A DNA stretch of 64,000 nucleotides, taken from positions 1-64,000 of the forward strand of contig JBOHFG010000260.1 in assembly GCA_050699575.1 (NCBI GenBank), given 5' to 3'. The translations under genes were made by a program, and so were the position numbers. The notes under the pieces are model-generated. The model was not told the origin of the DNA, searched no databases, and saw nothing but the letters and a program-made list of their open reading frames with translations. Shown here piece by piece: positions 1-7,898 of the stretch (positions within the stretch are counted from its first letter, which is position 1; each line of letters begins with the position of its first letter). The stretch comes from GCA-003244245 sp050699575. Lineage in GTDB: Bacteria > Actinomycetota > Actinomycetes > Mycobacteriales > Pseudonocardiaceae.

Positions 1-376
1 TGTCGGTGAGGGTGGCCAGTTTGCGGCCGCCTTGGGCGAGGGTGGTGATCAGGCCTTCGTCTTCGAGTTGGCTGAGGGTGGGGTAGATGGCGCCGGGGCT
101 GGGTCGCCAGGCACCGGAGGTGCGTTCGGTGATGGCCTGCATGAGTTGGTAGCCGTGCCTGGGTTGCTCGGCCAGCAGAAGCAGCAGGGCGGTGCGCACA
201 TCACCGCGTTGCGCTCGCCCGCGTCCTGCACCGCGGGGACGGCTCCGCTGTGTCCTTCCCCCGCGTACCGCGTCAGGCTGTGCGGGAAAGTCGGGGTGGT
301 GACGTCGCTGGCCGTGGTGATGGCCGGCAACGCGGCGGTCGCCGTGACGATGGGGGTCGTGGTGATCGGTGTACAT
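1..376 (-). CDS. PadR family transcriptional regulator, partial (3' end outside window)
   Basis: Transcription regulator; only the first 125 codons lie in the window. The winged-helix domain is clear: RGDVRTALLLLLAEQPRHGY, then GYQLMQAITERT, then PSPGAIYPTLSQLEDEGL, the standard PadR HTH and wing signature. The ATG at 376-374 is preceded by AAAGGAG five bases upstream. About 60 residues before the HTH are unusually rich in His and Arg, which could bind metal (inference). A perfect 34-bp palindrome just upstream suggests autorepression. The target gene is not visible; PadR genes are often next to ABC exporters. Confidence 0.88.
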   Translation of the reverse strand, partial: MYTDHHDPHRHGDRRVAGHHHGQRRHHPDFPAQPDAVRGGRTQRSRPRGAGRGRAQRGDVRTALLLLLAEQPRHGYQLMQAITERTSGAWRPSPGAIYPTLSQLEDEGLITTLAQGGRKLATLTD

Positions 377-410
377 GGGTTCTCCTTTGTGGGCATGCCC
401 CCCTTCTTGG

Positions 411-444
411 GAGACACGCTCACGATATATCGTGAGCGTGTCTC
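411..444. promoter_or_regulatory. 34-bp perfect palindrome, likely PadR operator
   Basis: Both halves read GAGACACGCTCACGATA, with the centre ATATAT, and the match is perfect over 34 bases. It sits 35 bases upstream of the padR start codon. An AT-rich ACGATATATCGT core is the kind of site bound by actinobacterial PadR dimers, so autoregulation is the natural reading. Bases 445-752 beyond it hold no gene that I can support. Confidence 0.7.
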
Positions 445-752
445 CTGCAAGGGCGGTGTCAGCCGCGTCACACGCGCGGTGGTCCCTGGCCACCAGGATC
501 GCAGCAGTGCCGTTCGCGCGGCTTGCAGACCATGCCCAAGAGCCTGTAGACGATCACGGGTCGCGCCGACGGTATGGAACATGGAGACCGAGCTAGACCG
601 GTCCTCCGGTGAGGTGCCGCTCAGCGTTGAGCACATCGCTACCCTGGGTGGCCGCTCGTGGGTCGGAGCGGACTGTGGTCTGCCCACTCTCCTTGCCGAG
701 CTTGGCCCCGGACACGCATGCCCCCAAGTGGAACCTAATGGCGGCTCGCGCT

Positions 753-950
753 ATGTCGATCGACGTTCATGACCTACTTGAGGAGGTCTCAGTCGTGGAA
801 CTGGTACAAGCCGAGAAGCAACATCGGGAACACGCGATCAGCGAACAAGTCAACGCAGACCTGAAAGACTCAGCCCCGGCGCATATGCCCTCGGGATCGT
901 TCGCCGCGAACGCGGCCTGGCTGGCGCTGGCCGCTGGCCTGCCTGCCGAC
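753..950 (+). mobile_element. IS1380-like transposase remnant
   Basis: The frame starting at 753 reads VVELVQAEKQHREHA, then ADLKDSAPAHMPSGSF, then AANAAWLALA. This resembles the C-terminal end of IS1380/IS4-type transposases, where a conserved 'HA..E....DLKDS...H.PSG.F.ANAAWL' block occurs. Nothing of the N-terminal catalytic part is present and similarity stops near 950, so it is a fragment. No terminal inverted repeats were found. Confidence 0.5.
756..779 (+). repeat. 24-nt element repeated in inverted orientation at 31353-31376
   Basis: The stretch starting TCGATCGACGTTCATGACC and ending TACTT is identical to the reverse complement of 31353-31376. Here it abuts the transposase remnant. 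Flanking sequence diverges on both sides, so the match is a short element rather than a long duplication. Confidence 0.7.
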
Positions 951-1060
951 GCCGGACAGAAATGGCGGATCAGCCAACGTTGCCACCGAGCGAGAAAAAG
1001 ATCCCGGTGCCTATGTTTGCTGTGCCCCGGCAGGAAGGTAACCTCCGGCCCGAGTGCCTG

Positions 1061-1570
1061 TTACATCCGCGTCGCGATGACTTGGTGGGCCATCTGGGCG
1101 ATCTCTTTGGCGTCGTTGCCGGGCCGGGCCTCCAACGCGGTGGCCAACGGCACAAGCCGCTGCTGTCGCGCGGAAACGGATTGCAGGGTGCTCACCGCCT
1201 CGATGGCCTGCCGGGCCAGGATCAGCCCACGGGACTCCCCGGCCCGCACGTGCACCTCGGCGACCATGAGCGCGGCCAGCGTCCGGCCCCGGCGGTGGCC
1301 CTCACTGTAGGTACGCAGCGCGCTCGCCGCGAACTGCTCCGCGGTGTCGAACTGGCGCAGGTCCAGCTGAACCTGCGCAACCACAAGATCCATGCCCGCA
1401 CGCTCGAACGCATCACGGGGCGCCCAGCCCTCGAGTGCCCCGGCAAGACAGCGCTTGGCCTGATTGGGATCGTCCATCAGGCATACGCGGTCGATCGGCT
1501 TGATCGCGGCGATGCCAGCAGCAAGCGTCTCCCCGGCGTCACACAGAGTGCGCGCGGGGCCTTGGCGCAT
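1061..1570 (-). pseudogene. C-terminal fragment of a TPR-type regulator (XRE family)
   Basis: The 169-residue frame resembles the helical, TPR-like C-terminal half of the roughly 400-residue XRE regulators common in Pseudonocardiaceae: FDTAEQFAASALRTYSEGHR, then RGRTLAALMVAEVHVRAGES, ending ARPGNDAKEIAQMAHQ. The N-terminal HTH is missing. The only ATG lies inside the hairpin at 1567-1628 and has no convincing ribosome binding site. It is best read as a truncated remnant. An independent small protein is possible but less likely. Confidence 0.55.
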
Positions 1571-1628
1571 TGAGCGGGCTCAGCGGGGTAATCAGCACCC
1601 CGTTTACCCCGCTGAGCCCGCTCAATGC
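1567..1628. terminator. Perfect 25-bp-arm hairpin
   Basis: The arms 1567-1591 and 1604-1628 are exact reverse complements, with a 12-base loop. The left arm begins GCATTGAGCGGGCTCAGCGG. It lies 43 bases past the stop of the WD40 gene on the minus strand, so it probably terminates that transcript. Confidence 0.7.
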
Positions 1629-1670
1629 GGACGGGCCTGGGTCGCGCTCGACCCAGCCGACGAGGTCGCG

Positions 1671-2873
1671 TCATGGGCCCTGTTCGAGTTGGATTCCATG
1701 GCAAAGCGCCAGGAAGTAGGGACCGCATTCTCCGGCGGCTGCGATCGTCGTCGATGCCACCGAAAGGTGGAACAGGGTGCCCGCAAGGCGCAGCGACGTG
1801 AGTGGTGCAGCGGTGATGGGATCGCAAATCCGCACCTGCCCGTCGTCGCTGGCGGAAGCCAGCCACGACCCGTCCGGGGCCACCGCCAACGCCCGCACCG
1901 AGTCGGTGTGGCCAGTCAGGGTGCGGTGGGTGGCGCCGGTGGCCGGGTCCCAGACCCGCACCTGCCCGTCGTCACCGGCCGAAGCCAACCACGACCCATC
2001 TGGGTCTACCACCAACGCCCGCACCCCGCCGCCGTGGCCAGTCAAGGTATAGCGGGCGGCGCCCGTGGCCAGATCCCACACCAGCACTTCCCCGCCGTAG
2101 CCGGCCGAGGCCAGCCACGACCCATCCGGAGCCACCACCAACGCCCACACCCCCCCGTTGTGGCCGATCAAGGTATAGCGGGCGGCGCCCGTGGCCAGAT
2201 CCCACACCAGAACCTCCCCGTCATAGCCAGCCGAGGCCAGCCACGACCCATCTGGGTCTACCACCAACGCCCGCACCCCGCCGCTGTGGCCGATCAGGGT
2301 AGAGCGGGCGGCACCGGTGGCCGGGTCCCAGACCCGCACCTGCCCGTCGTCACCGGCCGAAGCCAACCACGACCCATCCGGAGCCACCACCAACGCCCAC
2401 ACCCCGCCGCGGTGACCAGTGAGGACGTGACGGGCGGCACCGGTGGCCGGGTCCCAGACCCGCACCTGCACGTCGTCACCGGCCGAAGCCAACCACGACC
2501 CATCCGGAGCCACCACCAACGCCCGCACCTCGCCGCTATGGCCAGTCAGGGCGTGACGGGCGGCACCGGTGGCCGGGTTCCACACCCGCACCTGCACGTC
2601 GTAGCCGGCCGAAGCCAACCACGACCCATCCGGAGCCACCACCAACGCCCACACCCCGCCACGGTGACCAGGCAGGGCGTGACGGGCAACGCCAGTGGCC
2701 AGATCCCACACCCACACCTCCCCGTCGTCACCGGCCGAAGCCAGCCACGACCCATCCGGAGCCACCACCAACGCCCGCACCTCGCCACGGTGGCCAGTCA
2801 GGACGTGACGGACAGCGCCAGTGGCCAGATCCCACACCCGCACCTCCCCGTCGTAGCCGGCCGAAGCCAACCA
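1671..2873 (-). pseudogene. WD40 C-terminal part of the interrupted NLR-like gene
   Basis: This continues in the same frame as the gene at 2874-5450, directly after an in-frame TAG (2876-2874). Where every other repeat has PDGSWLASAG, this one has PDG-stop-WLASAG, a single TCG to TAG change. The segment encodes eight more WD40 blades plus a degenerate last blade ending LCHGIQLEQGP. The second codon after the stop is TTG, so restart is conceivable. Without the amber the whole protein would be about 1,259 residues. It could be a real nonsense mutation, a sequencing error or a readthrough site. Confidence 0.8.
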
Positions 2874-3460
2874 CTACCCATCCGGAGCCACCACCAACGC
2901 CCGCACCCAGCCGCGGTGACCAGGCAAGGTGCCGCAGACGGCACCGGTGGTCAGATCCCACATTCGCACCTCTCCGTCGTAGCCGGCAGAGGCCAGCCAC
3001 GACCCATCCGGAGCCACCACTAACACCCACACCCCGTCGCCGTGGCCGGTCAGATCGGTCAAGGTGTGATGGGCGGCGCCGGTGGCCAGGTCCCAGACCA
3101 GTACCTGCCCGTTGTAGTCGGCGGAGGCCAGCCACAACCCGTCCGGGGCCACCACCAACGCCCCCACCGTGTCGCTGTGGCCGATTAGGGTGTAGCGGAC
3201 GGCACCGGTGGCCAAGTCCCACACCCGCACCTCCCCGTTGTAGTCGGCGGAGGCCAGCCACGACCCGTCCGGGGCCACCACCAACACCGGCACCCCACGG
3301 GTGTGGCCAATCAGGGTGTGCCGCACAGCACCGGTGGCCAGGTCCCAGACCCGCACCTGCCCGTCGTCACCGGCCGAGGCCAGCCACGACCCGCCCGGGG
3401 CCACCACCAACACCGGCACCCCACGGGTGTGGCCGGTCAGGACCCGCGACAACGCCGGGT
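1790..3460 (-). repeat. Tandem ~126-bp WD40-coding repeats (13 plus one degenerate unit)
   Basis: Units of about 42 codons repeat in phase, each with (A/D)PDGSWLASA, then (D/E)V.VWD.ATG, then TGH or IGH before the next unit. Thirteen units carry the WLASA motif and a final degenerate unit follows, which fits two seven-bladed propellers. The DNA of neighbouring units is nearly identical, pointing to recent duplication or gene conversion. Confidence 0.85.
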
Positions 3461-5450
3461 GGGGTAGATCGGGCAGGGTGGTGATAGCCCGCAGGTGCGG
3501 CGTGGTCAGCTCGGTGACCAGCTGGTCAGCTATGATCTTGGTCGGCCCGTCACCACGCAGCCGGGTGGCCAAGGTGGCGGCCAGTGACCCCGGGGGGTGC
3601 AGCGGGCCCAAAACATGGGCATTTTGCCGCACCGCGGTACCCAGCGCCCTCGACAACGGATCATCAGACAGGGAAAGGTCCGTTTCCAATCCGGCTGGTC
3701 CGGCCTGCTCGAGCTTCCCAACCAGCCATCCGGGATGGTGCAGGCACGCCCGCAACTGGTGGTCCAGCCCAGCATCACGCAGGTGGGTGGGCAGCCACGC
3801 CCACAGATAAGTCTGCTCCGCGGGCAGCTGCCACCACGCGCTCACCCCGCCCTCGTCCGGAACCAGGCCGCGGTGGGCGTCGATCAATGCCCGGTCCAGC
3901 TCGCCGCGCCGGTGGCGGGTCCGTTCGCGCAGGTAACCACAGATGACGTTATGCAGCTCCACTTCATCTTTATCGCTGCGGTAGTCGCTGACGAGAGCCA
4001 GTTCGACCAGACGCTGGCAGTACCGCCGGGTCTGAAACTCCGACCACCCCGCGGTGGCCTTCCAGTACCTGGCCAGCACCGACACCGGGATCGTCACATC
4101 CTGCCCAAAAACCGCCAACTCCAGATAGCGATCCCGATGCTGGTCGGGCAACCGGGACAGGCTGACCTCAATTGTCCGGGCCACCGCGGTGTGCCGCTCG
4201 GCGGCGTCGATGACATCCAGCGCACTCGGGCCAGCCGTGCGCAACTCGTGCAGGATCTCGCGCATCGACTCCTCGATCTTCCGGCCAGCATCCAGGTCGG
4301 CGCGGATCGCAGCATTCACCAACCCGAGCAGCACCGGCCACCGCCCGGTCACCGCCAACAACTCACCCACCACACCACCCGACGCCCCGACCGTCCCAAT
4401 GGTGAGCAGCTGCCGCGCCTCGCCGTGGTCCATCGCATCGACCACCACTCGCTCAGCCGCACGCGGCAAGACCCCCCGGACGCGGGTGGTGAACAATCGC
4501 ACCGCCCTGGGCCCGTCGATCAGGAACGGCTCCACCTGCGCCTGGCTCCATACGTCATCCACCACCAGCAACACCCGCCGATCCCCCAACGCGCGCCCCA
4601 ACTGCGCACCTGCTGCCACCGGATCGGTCAACCCCGGCCGCTCATCACCCAGCAACCCCACCATGTTGGTGACCTTCTCTGCCAGCTCCGGTCCAACGGT
4701 GTCCTGCCCGATGGTCATCCACACCACCCCGTCAGGAAAGTGCTCCCGGACCTCCGGGCGGTGCACCAACTGTCGAGCCATCGTCGTCTTCCCGAATCCC
4801 CCAGCACCCCACAATTCGGTCGTCATCCCCACCGCGCTGGCCCCCGGCCGGGTCACTGCCCCCACCAGCTTTTTCATCAACCCCGCTCGGTCGACCTCGT
4901 CATCGCGCAACGGCGGCACCGCCATCACCGCCGGTTCCCCGGTGCCGTCGGCTCGACCGATCATGCCCAGCGCCTGAGACAGCACCGTCTCCAACCTGTC
5001 CGGGGTGGTCACCGTGGCCATGGTCAACCCACTGACACCGAGCCGGGCCCGGAACTCCGCCTGCCGCACGCCGTACTCCAGATCGACGAACAACGCGGCA
5101 GGCCCCTCGGTCTCCTCAGCGATCAGGAATACCAATCGCGGCAGGTTCGCCTCGCCCGCCGCCTCGAACTCCAACTGGCTGTAGGACACCTCTGGGCGAT
5201 CCTGTACCGGTGAGCCGTACCGGAACCCTGCGATCAGCACGTATACGTCCGCGGCCGCGACTGCGTCCCGACACACCTGCGCCGGAGTGTCATCCCACGC
5301 CGTGAAGTACGCCGTATCAGCGACCGCGTCTCCCGCCCGGGCTACCGCCGATTCGGCCGCGGCCACAAACGACCGGACAGAAGGTAACCGCCGCAACTCC
5401 GAAGTGTGACTCACAAACACTCGACGTGGTGGCTTGCGAGACTCGGCCAT
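2874..5450 (-). CDS. STAND/NLR-like NTPase: DUF4062, NB-ARC and WD40 (ends at premature amber)
   Basis: A signalling STAND ATPase. Residues 10-165 form a DUF4062 (TIR-like fold) domain: VFVSHTSELRR, the WDDTPAQVCRDAV segment and GFRYGS. An NB-ARC follows with P-loop GAGGFGKTT (215-223), Walker B LLVVDDVW (294-301) and RLFTTR (318-323). A helical linker of about 300 residues leads into WD40 blades from about residue 667. The frame ends at TAG after about four and a half blades and continues downstream. I chose MAESRKPP as start because conservation begins there; an upstream ATG at 5489 lies next to a terminator hairpin. Such proteins act as oligomerising sensors and some are phage-defence proteins; its role here is inference. 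Confidence 0.88.
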   Translation of the reverse strand: MAESRKPPRRVFVSHTSELRRLPSVRSFVAAAESAVARAGDAVADTAYFTAWDDTPAQVCRDAVAAADVYVLIAGFRYGSPVQDRPEVSYSQLEFEAAGEANLPRLVFLIAEETEGPAALFVDLEYGVRQAEFRARLGVSGLTMATVTTPDRLETVLSQALGMIGRADGTGEPAVMAVPPLRDDEVDRAGLMKKLVGAVTRPGASAVGMTTELWGAGGFGKTTMARQLVHRPEVREHFPDGVVWMTIGQDTVGPELAEKVTNMVGLLGDERPGLTDPVAAGAQLGRALGDRRVLLVVDDVWSQAQVEPFLIDGPRAVRLFTTRVRGVLPRAAERVVVDAMDHGEARQLLTIGTVGASGGVVGELLAVTGRWPVLLGLVNAAIRADLDAGRKIEESMREILHELRTAGPSALDVIDAAERHTAVARTIEVSLSRLPDQHRDRYLELAVFGQDVTIPVSVLARYWKATAGWSEFQTRRYCQRLVELALVSDYRSDKDEVELHNVICGYLRERTRHRRGELDRALIDAHRGLVPDEGGVSAWWQLPAEQTYLWAWLPTHLRDAGLDHQLRACLHHPGWLVGKLEQAGPAGLETDLSLSDDPLSRALGTAVRQNAHVLGPLHPPGSLAATLATRLRGDGPTKIIADQLVTELTTPHLRAITTLPDLPHPALSRVLTGHTRGVPVLVVAPGGSWLASAGDDGQVRVWDLATGAVRHTLIGHTRGVPVLVVAPDGSWLASADYNGEVRVWDLATGAVRYTLIGHSDTVGALVVAPDGLWLASADYNGQVLVWDLATGAAHHTLTDLTGHGDGVWVLVVAPDGSWLASAGYDGEVRMWDLTTGAVCGTLPGHRGWVRALVVAPDG

Positions 5451-5466
5451 AACGCACAGCATCCCA

Positions 5467-5512
5467 GCTGAGGCCCAGATCAGCGGCATAATCCGGCGAT
5501 CTGGGCCTCAGC
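5467..5512. terminator. 15-bp-arm hairpin between methyltransferase and NLR-like gene
   Basis: GCTGAGGCCCAGATC at 5467-5481 pairs exactly with GATCTGGGCCTCAGC at 5498-5512. It lies immediately after the stop of the DUF574 methyltransferase on the minus strand and should end that transcript, separating it from the NLR-like gene. Confidence 0.75.
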
Positions 5513-5515
5513 CGT

Positions 5516-6358
5516 TCAAGGTTTGCGGCCGACCGCTCCGACGATGCAGTGCTGCACGGGGGCCAGTGGCTTGATCCGCGGGCCGTCGGGCCACCAGTCG
5601 GCGCACCGGACCAGGCCGGGTGAGACCAGTTCCAGACCCGGAAACATGCCCTCGATCTCAACGCGGGTGCGAAACACTCCACTACCCATCGGGCTGTGCA
5701 GGAAAACCTGTTCCATCCTCCGGGCGAGCTCGCTCAGCTCGGGAGTGGTCTCGGGATCAAAGAAGTGGCTGATCGCCACGTAGGAGCCCGAGGGCAGCGC
5801 GTCGATGTACTCAGCCATGATGCTCCGCGGGCTGCGCTCACCCTCGTAGTGGTGCAGCGTCCCAAGCTGGAACAGCGCGATCGGCTCCGAAAAGTCGAGG
5901 TACTTGCGGACAACTGCGTCATGCAGAACCTGGTCCGGCTGGAAGATGTCGGCAGCGCTAAAGTGGGTGTGGTCGTTCTCCTCCAGCAGCGCCCGGCCGT
6001 GCGCGAGCACAACTGGATCATTGTCGATGTAAACTATACAGGCATCGGGCTGAAGCCGCTGAGCGACCTGGTGGGTGTTCTCCGCCGTGGGCAACCCCGA
6101 CCCGCAGTCGAGAAACTGGCTGATGCCGGTCTGGCTGGCGATGAAGCGCGTCACCCGGATCAGAAAATCACGGTTGTCCACACCGAGCATGACCGCCTCC
6201 GGAGCGACCTGCTGAACCTGTCGCAACACCTCACGATCGACCTCGTAATTATCCTTACCGTTCAGAAAAGCATCGTAGACCCGAGCGATACTCGCCTTGG
6301 TCTTGTCAATGTAAGCTGGTACGACATGATCCGACCAGGGGGCGTCGGTACCGGGCAT
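5516..6358 (-). CDS. SAM-dependent methyltransferase, DUF574 (Methyltransf_19)
   Basis: A 280-residue member of the actinobacterial DUF574 family. Markers are RVYDAFLNGKDNYEVDREV near the N-terminus, the glycine-rich SAM motif FLDCGSGLPTAEN, VYIDNDPVVLAHGRALL, and the C-terminal CADWWPDG. The start MPGTDAPW agrees with family length. Substrates of this family are mostly unknown. It is divergent from an XRE-DUF5753 regulator across 155 bases, an arrangement that is frequent in Streptomyces and relatives, so shared control is likely. Confidence 0.88.
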   Translation of the reverse strand: MPGTDAPWSDHVVPAYIDKTKASIARVYDAFLNGKDNYEVDREVLRQVQQVAPEAVMLGVDNRDFLIRVTRFIASQTGISQFLDCGSGLPTAENTHQVAQRLQPDACIVYIDNDPVVLAHGRALLEENDHTHFSAADIFQPDQVLHDAVVRKYLDFSEPIALFQLGTLHHYEGERSPRSIMAEYIDALPSGSYVAISHFFDPETTPELSELARRMEQVFLHSPMGSGVFRTRVEIEGMFPGLELVSPGLVRCADWWPDGPRIKPLAPVQHCIVGAVGRKP

Positions 6359-6513
6359 CGAGAACCTCACAAGCTTTACACTAAGGACACGGACGCGGCC
6401 GAGCCTAGAGCTGCGGGGGCGCCCGGTAAACGATCGGGTGCAGTGTGGACGGTACGCTACCGCGCGGTACCTTTGAGGGATGGGGCTGACGACACCGGAG
6501 GTATGGCGTAGCC

Positions 6514-7398
6514 ATGGCTGATCCCCGTGACACACCTGGCGGCGTCGAGCACAACGGTAGCCCGACCGCCCGCCGTATCATGTTGGGTGCCCGGCTGCGC
6601 CGGCTTCGGGAGGCTGCGGACATCTCGCGGGCGGAGGCTGGTTACGCCATCCGTGGCTCTGAGTCGAAGATCAGCCGGCTCGAGCTCGGTAGGGTTAGCT
6701 TCAAAGCTCGCGATGTGACTGACCTGCTCACGATGTACGGAGTAGGAGATCTCGAGAAGCGCGAGGCGTTTCTCGAGATGGTCCGGCGGTCCAATGAACC
6801 CGGCTGGTGGCACCGCTACAACGATCTGGTGGCCGATTGGTTCCAGGACTACCTCGGGTTGGAGGAGTCGGCCATCCGGATCCAAAGCTGGGAGCAACAG
6901 TTCGTCCCTGGCCTGATGCAGACCGAGGAGTACGCGAAGGCGATCGCGACCTACGGTTGGTCGCCGTTGGCGAGCCAGAGTATACAACGCCAGATCACGG
7001 TGCGCATGCGGCGGCAGGCGCTACTTACCCGACCGAATCCACCCAAGCTGTGGGCAGTCATCGATGAGTCCGTCTTGTACCGGCCGATCGGTGGCAGACA
7101 GGTGATGCTGAACCAGGTCGCGCATCTTCTCGAACTCACCAAACGAGCCCATATCACCCTACAAGTGGTGCCCTACCAGTTCAGCGGGTACGCCGCTGAG
7201 GGCTCGTTCACCATGCTGCGCTTCGCTGAGCCCGAACTTCCGGATGTGGTCTACATCGAGCACCTCAGCGGGGCACTCTACCTGGACAAACGATCCGATA
7301 CCGAGATATACAGCAGGGTCTTCGACAGGCTCACCGTGGACTCCCACACTCCCGACCACACCCGGCAACTGCTCACGAAGGCGCGCGCCGAGATCTGA
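6514..7398 (+). CDS. XRE family regulator with DUF5753 (WhiJ-like)
   Basis: A 294-residue regulator. The HTH lies at about residues 25-80 (LGARLRRLREAADISRAEAG, then SESKISRLELG). The remainder is the DUF5753 domain, recognised by PGWWHRY, QFVPGLMQTEEYA and TLQVVPYQFSGYAAEGSF. Proteins of this class (WhiJ type) work with a small DUF397 partner, found here 170 bases downstream at 7569. A 16-bp twin inverted repeat lies between them and is the best operator candidate. Confidence 0.92.
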   Translation: MADPRDTPGGVEHNGSPTARRIMLGARLRRLREAADISRAEAGYAIRGSESKISRLELGRVSFKARDVTDLLTMYGVGDLEKREAFLEMVRRSNEPGWWHRYNDLVADWFQDYLGLEESAIRIQSWEQQFVPGLMQTEEYAKAIATYGWSPLASQSIQRQITVRMRRQALLTRPNPPKLWAVIDESVLYRPIGGRQVMLNQVAHLLELTKRAHITLQVVPYQFSGYAAEGSFTMLRFAEPELPDVVYIEHLSGALYLDKRSDTEIYSRVFDRLTVDSHTPDHTRQLLTKARAEI

Positions 7399-7481
7399 GC
7401 GACGCCAGGCTGTCTCGCCGCAGCCCGACTGCACCTGGACCCCACCCCTCCCGCTGTGGCTTTCCTGGCCGCACTCGACGA

Positions 7482-7545
7482 GCATCTGCACGTGCATTGA
7501 CGCGAGCATGGACAGGCGCTACCTTCTCGATGCACGTGCAGATGC
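7482..7545. promoter_or_regulatory. Twin TGCACGTGCA operator upstream of DUF397 gene
   Basis: GCATCTGCACGTGCAT at 7482-7497 is repeated as an exact inverted copy at 7530-7545. Each arm contains the self-palindrome TGCACGTGCA, and the two centres are 44 bases apart, about four helical turns. The site ends 23 bases before the DUF397 start codon. It looks like a cooperative binding site for the adjacent XRE regulator (inference). Confidence 0.65.
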
Positions 7546-7568
7546 ACCGAATCGAGGAGGGTGGTTCT

Positions 7569-7808
7569 ATGCCGCAGGCGATCCAAAACGGGATGTCGGC
7601 CGCAGGTCTTGCTGGGGTGACGTGGCGCAGGAGCGAGCGCAGCGGTCAGCTCGGTAACTGTGTGGAGACCGCAGCACTGAACAGTGGCGAGGTGGCGATG
7701 CGCAACTCTCGCCATCCCATCGGTCCTGCGTTGATCTTCACTCGCGATGAGATGGCTGCCTTCTTGGCCGGCGCCAAGGACGGCGAGTTCGACGACATCG
7801 CCAGCTGA
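7569..7808 (+). CDS. DUF397 domain protein
   Basis: A 79-residue small acidic protein of the DUF397 family: GVTWRRSERSGQLGNCVE, then GEVAMRNSRHP, then ALIFTRDEMAAFLAGAKDGE. The ATG is preceded by GAGGAGGG seven bases away, which decides this start over upstream alternatives. DUF397 proteins are partners or antagonists of the neighbouring XRE-DUF5753 regulators in developmental and antibiotic control (family knowledge). Confidence 0.9.
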   Translation: MPQAIQNGMSAAGLAGVTWRRSERSGQLGNCVETAALNSGEVAMRNSRHPIGPALIFTRDEMAAFLAGAKDGEFDDIAS

Positions 7809-7829
7809 GTCACCGGGCAAGCAGCTCCA

Positions 7830-7868
7830 GCACAGGCGGGACCGGAAGACCTCTGGTCCCGCCTGTGC
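7830..7868. terminator. Bidirectional terminator between DUF397 gene and egtD
   Basis: GCACAGGCGGGACC (7830-7843) pairs perfectly with GGTCCCGCCTGTGC (7855-7868) across an 11-base loop. It stands between two convergent genes. Confidence 0.8.
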
Positions 7869-7898
7869 GTCACCCAGCCACCCACCAATTCTGCTGCC

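Noticed and set aside
1464..3023. Long repetitive open frame on the plus strand opposite the WD40 gene
   Set aside because: It mirrors the WD40 repeats in antisense and has no family resemblance; it is a shadow of the real gene.
1790..3460. Regular direct repeats that might be a CRISPR array
   Set aside because: The units are about 126 bases with no unique spacers and translate in phase into WD40 blades.
3597..5213. 538-codon plus-strand frame inside the NLR-like gene
   Set aside because: Composition is Arg/Pro/His-rich and it lies fully antisense to the DUF4062-NB-ARC coding region.
7497..7568. Longer start for the DUF397 gene at 7497
   Set aside because: It would run through the twin operator; the ATG at 7569 has a strong ribosome binding site and gives the usual family length.
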